A stretch of DNA of 64,000 bases, from contig JAHBMJ010004927.1 of the NCBI GenBank assembly GCA_018398765.1, forward strand, positions 90,281 through 154,280, read 5' to 3'. Position numbers and translations under genes: made by a program. Positions 48,201-59,110 of the stretch are shown here, piece after piece. Origin of the DNA: Chromera velia. Lineage: Eukaryota > Sar > Chromeraceae. The number at the start of each line of letters is the position of its first letter. Position 1 is the first letter of the stretch. Under the pieces are notes generated by a model. The model did no database searches. It was given only the letters and a program-made list of their open reading frames with translations, and was not told the origin of the DNA.

Positions 48201-51200
48201 AACGTCGAGAAGAGACCCAGCGAACCCTCAGGGTCCGTCCCTGTGAAGTTGCGTGCCTCCGCCTGAGCCCAGCCGGTTTCTCCGGTGAACCCCCCCACCC
48301 GGACCCAAGTGCTCCCTGCGTCCGCAGACCCCCAAACAGACATATTTCTGGGTATCCGGTTGGAGACGTCGTGTTCAATGCGAGCACGAAGGCCCCACGT
48401 GGCGAGAGAGGCCACGCAGGGAAGGTCAAGGATCAGAGCGACATCACAGTCGGTTGAGGGCACACATTTGCTTGAGCCTACTTGCTCGTATCGTGTGTCG
48501 CACCAGTTAAATGCAACGTATGGGGGATGGATCCGCCAATTTGTATTTGTCATCACGCGATATCGGCCTGCACGCATCATACAGACAAATGTAGTCCATT
48601 CGGTATGCGTATTCCCAATCACCCTCTCGAGGTCCTACAGGGCATTCGTCAATATCCGAAACCGACCTGGACACGACCCGTCTGGATCGTCGATGTAGAA
48701 GGTGTCAAGGTTCTCGTACTGGTTTGAAGTGTCAGTGACCCAACCGGTGCACCCGACGTCTTTCGGTGGAAGCGGTTCCATTGCTGCAAAGATGCATGCG
48801 TCAGTTGTTTGGATCAGCTCAAGAAGTCCTCGGTAGGCTTCCAAAATTGGAAGGAATTCTCAATATTTCTCTACCTGTGAGTTTTGGCCAATGCATACAA
48901 ATATTCTGAAAGAATCCAATGACCTGATGTCTGAAAGGTTTCTGATTCAGGGCAGTCTGTCTTTGCATAAAGACCTCTGTTTGTGCCTGCAGTTAGTCAG
49001 AGACACTCGAGCGAAAGAAAAAAGGCTCCACACCGACCCCTTCTTCGGCCCAGCCAATCACAAAGCCTTGAGGACGGATGCCTGCTGCAAGGAAGAGCTG
49101 ATTGGAAACGACTATTCTCCCAGACACGCTCTAGGAAGACACAAAAAACGCTTGGGGACACAAAAAAACTTCAGACGTTCAATGACTGACCCAGACAGTA
49201 ATCGACTCCGTTTCCGGACAATCCGCTTCCACAATCACAGACGAAACTTCCCTCTGTGTTCGTACAAGAGGCATCGCTGTGGCAGTCATGAACTGAACCA
49301 GCGCACTCGTCGATGTCTGCATGCATACAGAGAGACAATCAATCGATTTTCTCAATTGGGTACAAAGGTGATGCGGTCAGTCATTGATTCAATTGGCTTC
49401 TTACCTCTGGTCAGCCATCATTCGGTGGTTCCATCCAAAAGCGAAATTTGACACTTGCACGCCGCAAGGAATCCACGGTCTCCGTCCACTCAAATGCATA
49501 AACTTTCCTTGCAGGTGCACTGGCAATACAATCCCCTAAGGAGCATTCAATCGAACCATTTACTTCTGTTTGCATCAAAAGACAATGATGGATCACTTAA
49601 TTTGTCGCCACACTGACCCAAACATTCCGTGCCATTCCCCAAGAAGCCCTCGTTGCAGGTGCAGAAGAAGCTCCCAAAGTCGTTCACACACGTCGAGTTA
49701 GCGTGACAGTCGTCGACAGCGTCCGTGCACTCGTCGATGTCTGCAGACAAATTGAACATTCAGCACCGAGGGGAGAAGTCGTGTAAGAGTGAGATGCGTA
49801 GAGCAGGTCGCAATGATCGTGAGAGACAAACAAATGAATGCATTAAAGGAAACCAAAGAACAAAATTATCCATCCTTGAAAAAATCTCATGCCAAGAGGA
49901 TTGGGGAGAAGAGGCGCACGCAAGGAAAACGATTGCCAAAACGGCAAACTACCAACCGGGAACACAAGCAATTTTGCGCATCCCTCATCAGATCCGGGCT
50001 GAGACATGCAGAGCCACATGTACAGCATCTCTCCCCCGCCCTCCCTCTCCCACAAGACCGGCCCCACCTGTGCAGAAGTCAACACCTTGCCCCCAGAAGC
50101 CCTCGTTGCATGTGCACGTGAAGCTCCCCCGAGTGTTCGCACAGATGGCGTTCGAGTCGCAGTCGTGGATTGGGATGGTGCACTCGTCTGTGTCTGCACG
50201 CATACAGAAGGAACCACAAACAGCTAGAGGAATCAATCACTGATTTTTCTTTCGTAAGACTGCCGCAAATCATAATTAATACGAGCCGATAGACAGGCAC
50301 AAGAATATGCACTCCTTCAAACAGATGCGAAAAATAGACAGGGAGAAGGGACGACGTACAGAAAGAAAGTGAGAAGACAAACTCACACTTCGACAACATA
50401 TACAGATGTTTGTACCCATCCATCCACTAACCTGTCACCTGTAATGCGTACAAACCGATCCACGAGAGGTTCACACCTTCCAATGCTGTCCCTGCTGTGT
50501 GATGGATCAAAAATTTGAACCACGAGAAAAGCCCCAGACGGCCGGACGGATTCGCAGTGAAGTTCCGCACCTCATCCTTCTCCCACCCTGTCACATTCGA
50601 ATAATTCCCGATTTGCACCCAGGTCACACCCAAGTCTTCAGAGCCCCAAACGGTCATCTCTGACGGCGTTCTGTATGGCCAGAAGCCATCGACCCGGGAT
50701 TTGACTGACCAGAAAGACAGGGAGGCTGAGCAGGGCACCGCGAGTAAAAGCTCAATATTACAGTCGACCGTCAAATTACATAAATTTGACTGAAAGTTTT
50801 CATATCGAGTGTCGCCCCAGTCAAATGCGACCGGAGGGATCTGCGCGCCTTTCCATTGATGGTTCGTCATCACTCGGAACCTCCCGGGACAGAGACTGGA
50901 GTTCGTGTCCTTATAGAAGCTAGGGAAGCCCCCGTATGTGACGACGGCGTCGCTAGTCCACCCACTGTCCCAATAACCAATGTCGTACGGCGGAAGAGGC
51001 TCGGAAACTGCATGATGCATTCACACACATGCAGTTGTTTGTCAATGTCCGCATACAAGACCGTTGACTGAGGATACAAAAAAGACATGCTATACGTCCT
51101 ACAGAAAATTCCGCAAAGACGACAGGAGTCAGAAGGCAGAACTCGTTGCGGAGGCATTTGAGTTTTCAATATTTTGGGTGGAAAGCTACTTCTTTTCATC

Positions 51201-53195
51201 CTTCAATGAAGACGAGACCTATACAACCATTCAGATAGCCAGAGAGCAAAAAAGCTACCCAGACAAAATGGAATACAGACTTACTGTCTTGCTCATCGCA
51301 AAGAAGAATTTCATCCTTCTGCATTCATTCATAATCCCTAGCAAAGAAAGGCCTGCAAGCAAGGCCAACAACTCACGAATTCTGCAAAAGGTCCCATTGC
51401 CAGTGTACCCAGACTCGAAGTTGCAGGCGCAGGAGAAACTCCCACCGGTGTTGGTACACGCGGCGTTGGCGTCGCAGTCGTGAATGGCGAGTGAGCACTC
51501 GTCCTTGTCTGCACGTGCACAGGTGCATGCATGGGAAAAGAAAAGTCCTTAGCTCAGTATTCGATTGTTACATCAGAGTCTGCACTTGAATCAGAGGCCT
51601 TACGCTTTAAGCGAGGAGGGCGTGCAGACAAGGAGGCAGGCAGCATCACGGAAGGAATGCACAGCAAAGGAATGGTATGCGAAGTTAAAGAAGGGAAAAA
51701 TAAAACGGCTGCAGCGTGGATCACGGCCCCACCTTGGCAGCTCGTGTCTGCCCCTTCCGGGTCATCCCCTGCCGGATTTGTCCACCCGACAGGACATTCT
51801 TTGCATGTGTTGGAGACGACTTTGTGGTCAACAGGGCAGCGGATTGCTGCATGGGAACATTAGAGCGAGATTCATCTCTGATGTAGGTTCTTCACATTGC
51901 AGGTTTCCACTTTTCATATGGTTCTCATCGGAATGGACAGCCAATCGCATGTTTCAGAAAGCAAATGCACATTTCACGGGAATGACGTATGCACTAACAA
52001 ATGTGCTTGGAAATACACGGTGTCTCTCTCGTAGTCATCGTTCGACCCCTGCGACTGCAAGGCCTCTGTTTTCTACACGCATTTGTCCATCTGACTCCCC
52101 CAAAGATCTTTTGAACTGTAGGGCCCTCCTACTGACAGGCGGTTTCGCTTCTCTGACTCGACAGAATTCAAAGAACCGTACAGCCTCCCAAGGGCAGGAA
52201 ACAAGACAAACTTACCAGTAGCAAAGAGGGCAATTTCACCCAGACTGATGTCGTCGTCCGAAGTGGCTGCTCTTTTGAGGAGGTCAAATTTGAAGTATTT
52301 GAAGGGGCCCAGGGTGCTGTTTGCGTAGAACGTTCTCCTCTCTGCTTGACCCCACGACATCTCGCCTGAGTATGATCCCAGCTCGGTCCATCCACTCATA
52401 TCGTTTGACCCATGCACAGCCGCCTTGCTGACTGTCTGGTGTGTGCAGCACTGATCTCGTGCCTCCATGGCATACGCACCCAGGCGGATAGGGCAGGGCA
52501 CTTCAAGGATATGATAAATGTCCAAGTCTGTCGGACTGGCCGTGCCGGAGTCCGGGTACGGTGATAAATGTCCGTGCCATCCAGATTTCTCGCCATGCGC
52601 CCCCAGCGTTCCATCGAAGAGCCCCGACGGCGGCCACTCCCCATGGTTGTAGGAAGTGGAGCCAGACCTCGCCCACCAACCGACGTTGGTCCTCACACGA
52701 TACCTGCCGTCGCACGGAGGCCCGAAGTAATCTTTGTAGAGTGTCGGAAGGCCGTTGTAAGTGAGGGAAAGGTCCTTCGTCCAAGTATCCCCTCTGCCGA
52801 TATCCGCGGGGGGAATTCGTGTGTCCTTCTCTGAGATGAAGAAGAGACATAAAGTAAACCGATTTTGTTCTGGAGACAACGCGACAGACTATAACCCCAC
52901 CCTCTGGTTTGGAGACAAGAAAGCATGCTGTAGAGATGTCAAAGAGAGATGGCACTCGCTTGTGAGGAGAGAATGGCAAAAAACGTCAAAAGCGTTGTGA
53001 AAATCTGATCTCATTCAACTTATGAAATGGACAAACGAAAAAAAAACCAAGTAAAGAGAAAAAAAACTAAAATGTAAAGGCGTATTGGCAGAATATTGCT
53101 GCGGTATTCATCCTTCTCTTGGCCTGTCTCTCTCCTCTCCCCCAGTTGTGCGTGTGCTTCTATGCGGACGCGTGTATCTGTGTGTATATGTATGT

Positions 53196-53238
<43 letters not shown>

Positions 53239-56200
53239 TGTGTGTGTGTGTGTGTTTGTGCGCGTGTATGTGTGTGTGTATGTCTGTGTGCGTGTGCGTG
53301 TGTCTGAGGGAGTGAGGATGTGGTTTTGTGTGACAGCTGAGTAGACGCAAGCACTTGTGCATGTAAACACCTGTCTGTCTGTCTGTCTGTCTGTCTGTGT
53401 ATTTCTGTCCATCTGACCTGTCCAATTCAGAGCGCTGAGTTCAATTTCCCCAATGTTCATAAAGTCATCGGGGGCTCTGGAGATTCTCTTCCCGACGAAT
53501 TTCAGATAAGAGATCCCCTCTGTCAGACTCGACGTGTCCAACGGGAACTCTCTCGACAACGAAGGAAACCAAAATCTGTCCGTCTCATGGGTGCCCAGAG
53601 AGATCCACGAGACCTCGTCGGAAGAGGCCAGCACCTCCATCTTGCTGGGCATGCGTCCTACCCCTGAGAAATCTGTGGGAGTCTGCACAAGGTAAGATGA
53701 GTAGAGCCATACCTTACAGGGAAGAGACAGAGTCAGCTCGATATTCGAGTCGACTGTACTGGTGATTTCTTCGGCGATTGTGGGGGACACCCAGGTTGAA
53801 GAGGACCCAGAGGTGGCGACTTCGCCGTCGAAGGCCCCGGCAGGGCCCTGGGACCCGGCCCCCTGCTGCGCGGTCTTGGCGACATATGCTCCGGGGCAGA
53901 TTTCCTTTTTGTGCCAGATCGACTGCACAGGGTTGGATGCGTCTTGCACCCATGTGCTGGCGGCACCGATGTCGATTGGCGGTATCCGCACAAACTCCGC
54001 ATCACAAGAGAGGCCGTCCCCCTTGAATGCGGGGTTGCAATCGCACAGGAAGCTGCCCGCAGTGTTGGTGCAGACAGCGTTTGCGTGGCAGTTGTGGACC
54101 CCACTGGAGCATTCGTCCGCATTGTCGGCTGCATTCATGACATGCAGGCAAGTCGTGTTTGAAAGATGCAAAAAGAAATGCAAAATGAACGAGAAAGAAT
54201 CTCCACCCAGCCATGATAATGATTCTTCATGCATTTGCATGCTCTCCAACGTAGCTGTGTAAGTGATTCCCAAGCAAATCTCTATCAGAAATAGAGTTCC
54301 GACTGTCATCCTAACTTCTAAACATCGCAGCACTCGAGGCTGAAGATCCCGCTGTCTCACCTCTGCAAAATTTCGCGACCATCTGCCGCTTCTCTCCATG
54401 CACGGTTTCGATAGAGGAGGGCTCCCTTCAAATCAACCACCGAAACCCCCGGCCCTGCTTCATCTGCCAACCCACCCGCCTTCTCAAACGTCAGCTCATT
54501 GAATGCATCGATGATTGCCCGCACTCTGTTAAAGACATCCATCCGGTGGTCGACACAGGCAGGCCTGCTACGAGTCTCATCGACATGAGATTCCATGAGA
54601 GGGGCCTCAAAAAGAGAAATGCAAATGACTGACCTGTCCAGTTGAGTGCCAATAACTCGAACTCCCCAATCGCCGGGAAGTTGTCATTATTGGACGACAC
54701 CTTCCGAATGTCAAATTTGAAGTGGCTGAATGCAGCTGTGACGTTCACGGGCCACTCATACGTTTGTGCCAGCATATGATGAGGATGATCTGCGTACCCC
54801 CCGATGACCTCCCACGAAAAGCCGTCGGTTGAGCCGTAGACGTCCATTTTACTAGGGGATCCTTTTCTGTACTGGTCTAGTCTCGGCTCTACCCCAAAGG
54901 AATAGAGAGTGACCAGGCATGGGAGGGACAGAATAAGCTCTATATTGGACTCATACGCACTGTCCACTCCTGCAGCAGCACCCGGCATTATATCATAATA
55001 CCCAAAGTACATGCTCGGAGGATCCCCCCACCTGCCGACTTGACGGTCGAAAGCCCCGGAGACGGGAAACTCACTCCCCCCCTCTCCGTAACCCCTCCAG
55101 GGTGTGTTTGTGGACGCTCTGTATTCTCCAGGACAGACTGATCCTCCAGTGTGATCATGGACGTAAGTCACGATTCCCGCATGTGTTCTCGATGGATCGG
55201 CCGTCCATGTGTGTCCCAACTCATCAGAGGGAATTTCGAGGACCTCAATGCCGCATGAGACCCCGTCGCCTCTAAAGAGTCCTGTGCACGCGCACATGAA
55301 AGATCCGGGTGTGTTTGAGCACGTTGCTCCTGTGTGGCAATTGTGGGTTCCTGCTGAGCACTCATCGGCGTCGTCAGCTGCAAAGGGGGGAGAGCAGCGG
55401 AAGAAAGGAAGAAGTTTGGTATTCAAAAAAGGAAAGTCATGCAGTGAGGCATTATTCGAGAAGCATAAAGACGGATTCCGCATGCAGCTGTGTGTTGCAT
55501 TTTTGAACGTCACCATGCAAGCATACGCACCAAATCAATCAGGAGCAAATGAGCTGACTGACTGAAACACTGAGTGACTGACTCGAAGAGTTTTTTGGTG
55601 TCTCCGTTCACTTACCAACTATCGACTGAAAACCTCTCTGGCTTGCTTTCAACTGACCGGTCCAGCTGAGAGACTTCAATTGCAGTTCCCCTGCCCCCAC
55701 TTTGCCTGCGTTCGCGTCCGTTCCCCTCAGCGCGACGAACTTGAAGGCGTGAAACTCCCCTGCCGTGCTGTTGGCATCAAAATCCTTTGTTTCCCTACTA
55801 ACCACCCAGACCTCCCCTTCAAACCCCCCCAACAAGGTCCAGGAGACCAGACCGTCTCTCGACCCGTATAATTTCATTTTCGAAGGCATTTCATTGTTGT
55901 TGAATTCTCGCGTTTGCACTGCCCAAGACTGGGGAGTAACCCAGCACGGAGGCATCAAAATAATCTCCACATTCGAGTCAGCAGGGTCACTCAACCCAGC
56001 GACTACTTCATCGGCAGTCATCCACACAGTCTGATCCCCCGCACTCCCTTGAATGCCATCAAATGCGGCGGCGGAAAAAAGTGCACTCCCTGTCCCCCCG
56101 TATTCCCACCACCAGGCATTCGTCGCCACTCGATACCTCCCAGGACATTTTGCGCCTGAGTAGTCGGCGTACATAGTTGGAATCCCCGCATACAGGAAGT

Positions 56201-58644
56201 CAAAGTCGTGGGTCCATGAGGGCCCGCCGCCAATATCGGGCGGGGGCACCAACACAGTCTCACAGGACACCCCATCCCCCTGAAAGAGCAGATCTGTTCT
56301 GCACTCACAAAGAAAACTTCCAGCAGTGTTGACACATGTTGCGTTGGCGTGACAGTTGTGGGTCTCCAGTGAGCACTCATTGTCGTCTGCATGCAATCAG
56401 AAAAGGAACCAAGAAGGGATTTACGCCAATCAGAAATCGATTTGCAGAAACGAACAAAGGCTTCTGAAAGGAATATGTCGTATCAGCAGCACCATAAATC
56501 AGAAATTACTGTTTTTTAGCTGACGGAAGGAGACAGGCTCGTGCAATCCCACCATACTCCCTCCTTAGCGTCTCCCCCAACAAGGCCGATCTTCTGACTC
56601 CCAAAGATTGCACACACAGACCAATTGCACTTTTCAGCCCAAGACAAATTCCACTTCACCCATTTAGCCAAAAAAAAAGGATCCGAGCGACTTGAGAGAA
56701 AACAGTACAACGACCAGGCAGACAAATGACCAAGTCAAGGCACTCACCACTCCAGCTGAGCCCATTGAGAAGGAGCTCGCTCATCGCCATGTACCCATCT
56801 GACATTCGTGCGGTCCTCTGGGCTTCAAATTTGAAAAACCTGTACGACCCCCCGAACCACGTATCAAATTCTTTGGACTCTGCAGCCGTCCACTCAAAGA
56901 AAAAAAGAACAGAACCCAAAAAGGTCCAAGTACTTCCGTCACTCGACCCATAGACTTCCAAGTAACTCGGTGTCATTGCCACATTCTCCACATCGCTCCT
57001 CGCTTGTATTCCATACGAGTGCGGTGTGACAAAACAAGGTAGTTCGAGAATAAAAACCTGATTGGCCTCCAGATTGGACCCCCTGCCAGGCACAGAGGAC
57101 GACTCGGAGATCCAGATGGTTGCCGTGTCGTTCCCTCCAAGGAGACGGTCGAAGAGCAGGGCCGGGGTCCGACTGTCCGACTCGCCGTATCGGAACCACC
57201 TGTGGCTGGCCTTCACTCGATACCGCCCTGGGCAGACGGAACCTGCAGGCAGATGGATGCAAGAAGGAGGACACTGCAGGTTTAGGAGGACAGCTGTCCG
57301 AGATTTTCTTTGCATATGTTTGACTTTTTGTTTTTTGGTTAGCAAGCACAGACAGACAGACAGACAGACAGACACACCCACCCACCCACCCACACACACA
57401 CAGACACACACACACACACACACAACCCGACCCCCCTCCCACCTGTATAGTCATTAAAGAAAGTGTTGAGGCCCCCAAACTGCACTTGCGAGTCTTCGGT
57501 CCAAGAGGAGGAGGAGGCGGCACCAATGTCCGAGGGGGGCAGGGAGACAATCGACGTGCAGGCCACACCAGAGCCCCGGAAGCCGGACCCACAGGCACAC
57601 CTGAAGGATCCCGCCGTGTTCGTGCACACCGCGTTAGCGTCGCAGTTGTGGGCCCCGCTTGTGCACTCATCTGCGTTGTCAGCTGCAAAGGGGGAGACGG
57701 ACAGATACCTCTTTTATGAAAAGGCGGGGATCTCACCCTTGGCCAGCCTTTTGTTTGAAAATTCCTATTCTCTTTCTACGCTGGGGTACTTTTAAACGGC
57801 TAACACCATTGCTTGCTGGAGTACTTACAGAGTGTAGAGCGATATGCATCCTTCAAGTAAAAAAACAAACGGAATGTGTTAAAGAGATACCGCGGTGAAC
57901 TACAATGACAAAACTGTCGCATTCATACGAGAGCATTAAATTTCTCGACCTACCAGTCCAGCTCGTGGGGTACAAGAGGATGTCTCCAATGACCATAAAG
58001 TTCTGATTTGCCCGTGCGAGACGTTGGCCCAAAAACCGGAACAACCCGAACGGCCCGGCCAAGCTGTTGGCTGTAAAATTCCGGACCTCTCCCGACGTCC
58101 AACTGTACTCACCGGCATAACTCCCAAGAGACGTCCAGTTTCCCCCCCCATCATCAGACCCGAAAACCTCCATCTTGGAGGGTGTGTTTGCCAAATCTGC
58201 ATCGACTCTCGCTTGGATCCCAAACGAATCCAAACTTACCAAACATGGCACTTCCAAAAGAAGTTCCACGTCTCCATCTAAAGGGTCTGAAGATCCCGGA
58301 ACGTCATCAAGTGCAGTCATGAACAGGTTTCCATTGGCTGTTAACCCTGCTGTCCTGTCGAATGCGCCTGCCGGTGACAGCTCATCGGCCTCCCCGTGGT
58401 TCCACCACTCGTGATTTGAGAACACCCTGTAACGCCCTGGACATACGCTGCCGCTGTAGTCCGTATACCTGCCTGCAATTCCGCTGTGTTTCAGTGCTAC
58501 GTCGCCACTCCAGGTTGAACGCTCCCCGATGTCAGAGGGGGGGAGGATCACACAGAGGGAAGGGCCCGCCAGGACCAGCAGCAGGGCGGAGACGATCCGA
58601 ATTCCCGCGCCCTGCCATCGCATGAAACGCATGCTTGTAGACAT
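35732..58644 (-). CDS. Giant EGF / galactose-binding-domain multi-pass membrane protein
   Basis: This is one gene of at least 33 exons on the minus strand. Nearly every junction was checked for GT-AG and phase; 43.2-44.1 kb and 41.5-42.0 kb (an N gap) remain unresolved. The order is: signal peptide (58644 onward); nine galactose-binding (F5/8-C/discoidin-like) domains, each opening PPxDIG and containing CPGRYRV and PSKMxVYGSxDG; sixteen EGF-like domains of the DxDECxxxxHNCxxNAxC type (calcium-binding pattern); a Cys-rich module at 51733-51846; a helical juxtamembrane region; one transmembrane helix (40244-40469); a cytoplasmic exon of about 609 codons; and a C-terminal block with about four to six further helices, ending TGA at 35732. 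It would sit at the cell surface, binding glycans or ligands through the ectodomain. The family is not recognised; polycystin-like or adhesion-receptor architectures are possible comparisons. A TATA box (tatatata, 58731-58738) precedes the start. Confidence 0.8.
36155..36300. repeat. AC-rich microsatellite in an intron of the giant gene
   Basis: (CA)n with interspersed GCAC and TACA units fills most of the last intron (35904-36308). A second short (CA)n lies at 37753-37782 in the preceding intron. Confidence 0.85.
38262..40469 (-). CDS. Giant gene: first transmembrane helix and cytoplasmic exon
   Basis: Exon 40469-40244 (phase 1 in, 2 out) ends with the helix [19 protein letters not shown], preceded by a charged segment. 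It joins exon 40088-38262 (1,827 bases) through aat|gtcagt to cattgcag. The large exon is basic at first (with RRR and KLQRD segments) and then becomes long, disordered and Ser/Pro/Glu-rich, with a poly-Glu run near 38560-38600. It has a basic end at the donor ctcag|gtaggt. This composition suits a cytoplasmic signalling or scaffold loop. No catalytic domain is visible. Confidence 0.75.
41282..43187 (-). CDS. Giant gene, juxtamembrane exons
   Basis: After EGF16 come the exons 43187-43004 (amphipathic helices, ending in TETQQFP), 42860-42812 (49 bases), 42630-42304, one starting at 42065, and one ending at 41282. These are followed by a 22-base micro-exon at 41031-41010 (QELWTSA). The phases run 2-0, 0-1, 1-1 and so on, and are consistent where both ends are known. 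The sequence is helical with two close Cys around WLCQWES, but no convincing GPS cleavage motif. The boundary between 42065 and 41546 is uncertain because of the 36-N gap at 41765-41800. Confidence 0.6.
41765..41800. other. Assembly gap (36 N)
   Basis: Thirty-six undetermined bases are flanked by a G run and a ggga-rich repeat. The gap falls within the giant gene, in an intron or at an exon edge. Confidence 0.99.
44256..51508 (-). CDS. Giant gene, middle exons: EGF5-16 and GBD7-9
   Basis: The exons are 51508-51377 (EGF5), 51007-50432 (domain 7, PLPPYDIG variant), 50193-50068 (EGF6), 49740-49618 (EGF7), 49316-49191 (EGF8), 48783-48667 plus 48567-48112 (domain 8, split by a 99-base intron), 47866-47738 (EGF9), 47536-47414 (EGF10), 47235-46495 (EGF11 plus domain 9), 46062-45940 (EGF12), 45577-45452 (EGF13), 45063-44935 (EGF14), 44697-44572 (EGF15) and 44378 to about 44256 or beyond (EGF16). 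Each EGF exon is 123-132 bases, phase 1 at both ends, with six Cys. Domains 7 and 8 form a subtype with extra residues after the second strand (FxWGDTRYE / FNWCDTRYE). Confidence 0.82.
45109..45204. repeat. (TC)n-(TG)n-(AG)n compound microsatellite, potential hairpin
   Basis: About 54 bases of TC are followed by a (TG)n of about 16 bases and then about 25 bases of AG. The TC and AG arms are complementary, so the tract can fold with TG as the loop. It is intronic, between EGF13 and EGF14 exons. Confidence 0.85.
47940..47968 (-). pseudogene. Duplicated 5' edge of an EGF exon in an intron
   Basis: The 24-base string from gtgcattcgtccagatctgc to aatg occurs at 47851-47875, across the acceptor and first codons of the EGF9 exon, and again at about 47943-47966 upstream in the intron. 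The copy keeps the acceptor and the codons for LDECT but lacks the rest of the domain. Confidence 0.7.
48568..48666 (-). other. Short intron that starts like the exon after it
   Basis: This 99-base intron splits galactose-binding domain 8. Its first bases translate as GRFRILTN, in frame with the upstream exon, and the downstream exon begins with the paralogous GRYRVMTN. About 16 of 23 bases match. Reading through meets TAG soon after. Confidence 0.6.
51733..58644 (-). CDS. Giant gene, exons 1-8: signal peptide, GBD1-6, EGF1-4, Cys-rich module
   Basis: The exons are 58644-57954 (signal peptide plus domain 1), 57682-57443 and 57242-56748 (EGF1 plus domain 2), 56386-55658 (EGF2 plus domain 3), 55377-54634 (EGF3 plus domain 4), 54128-53418 (EGF4 plus domain 5), 52830-52216 (domain 6, no EGF) and 51846-51733 (Cys-rich). 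All internal boundaries are phase 1, and lengths between them are multiples of three. The first exon begins with Met-rich residues and a hydrophobic core [13 protein letters not shown]. The Cys-rich module reads [12 protein letters not shown]..CPVGWTN then [12 protein letters not shown], a pattern I recall from surface proteins of many microalgae. The domain 1 exon may start at 58632 instead, at a second Met. Confidence 0.8.
53196..53310. repeat. GT-rich microsatellite in an intron of the giant gene
   Basis: (GT)n with TATG and CGTG variants on the plus strand, in the intron between the exons ending at 53418 and starting at 52830. A (GTCT)n run lies at 53372-53398. Confidence 0.85.
57349..57423. 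repeat. GACA / CACC / CA microsatellite in an intron of the giant gene
   Basis: Successive (GACA)n, (CACC)n and (CA)n tracts lie in the intron 57243-57442, which splits galactose-binding domain 2. Confidence 0.85.
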
Positions 58645-59110
58645 GTCAGTAATGAGAGTCCGGATGGCACAGCGCACCCTCAAGTCCTTCAGGCGCTTTG
58701 GAGGCTTCCTTGTCACATTATACAAGGTCTGTATATATAGAGGCAGATCATGCCGCGCGGCCTTCCTTGCTTACATATATATTGCTCAGTGACCTGCAGC
58801 AGTTAGTATAGCTCGTTGCAAATCAGTTGGCACTGTTGAATTTAAATGCATGCATGCATCCGCCTAGCGGGCCCGGCTGCATGTGTATGCATCAATCATG
58901 CTGACCGTCTACGTATCGTGATCATGATACCAGAGGTAAAAATTGATCAAACAGCAGATTCAGCTCTCCACTACTACCATATGAAAAGCTACCTCACAAC
59001 GAAGCTCAAGATCCTTTAGAACCATATATAGTCGAGCAGGCTCCACCTATGAAGAGTCAAATCTCGCAAATTTTCACAGGTAGACTAAAGCATTAAAGAT
59101 TACGACTTTC
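58645..59110. promoter_or_regulatory. Divergent promoter: TATA boxes and TGCATGCA pair
   Basis: A tatatata-type TATA box at 58731-58738 serves the minus-strand giant gene, about 90 bases from its ATG. A second, catatatag at 59022-59030, lies about 80 bases before the plus-strand ORF at 59111. Overlapping TGCATGCA octamers are at 58847-58858. Confidence 0.5.

Noticed and set aside
48635-48667. Premature TAG after GRFRILTN in galactose-binding domain 8
   Set aside because: The segment lies in an intron with a phase-1 donor at 48667/48666, and the domain continues in the next exon.
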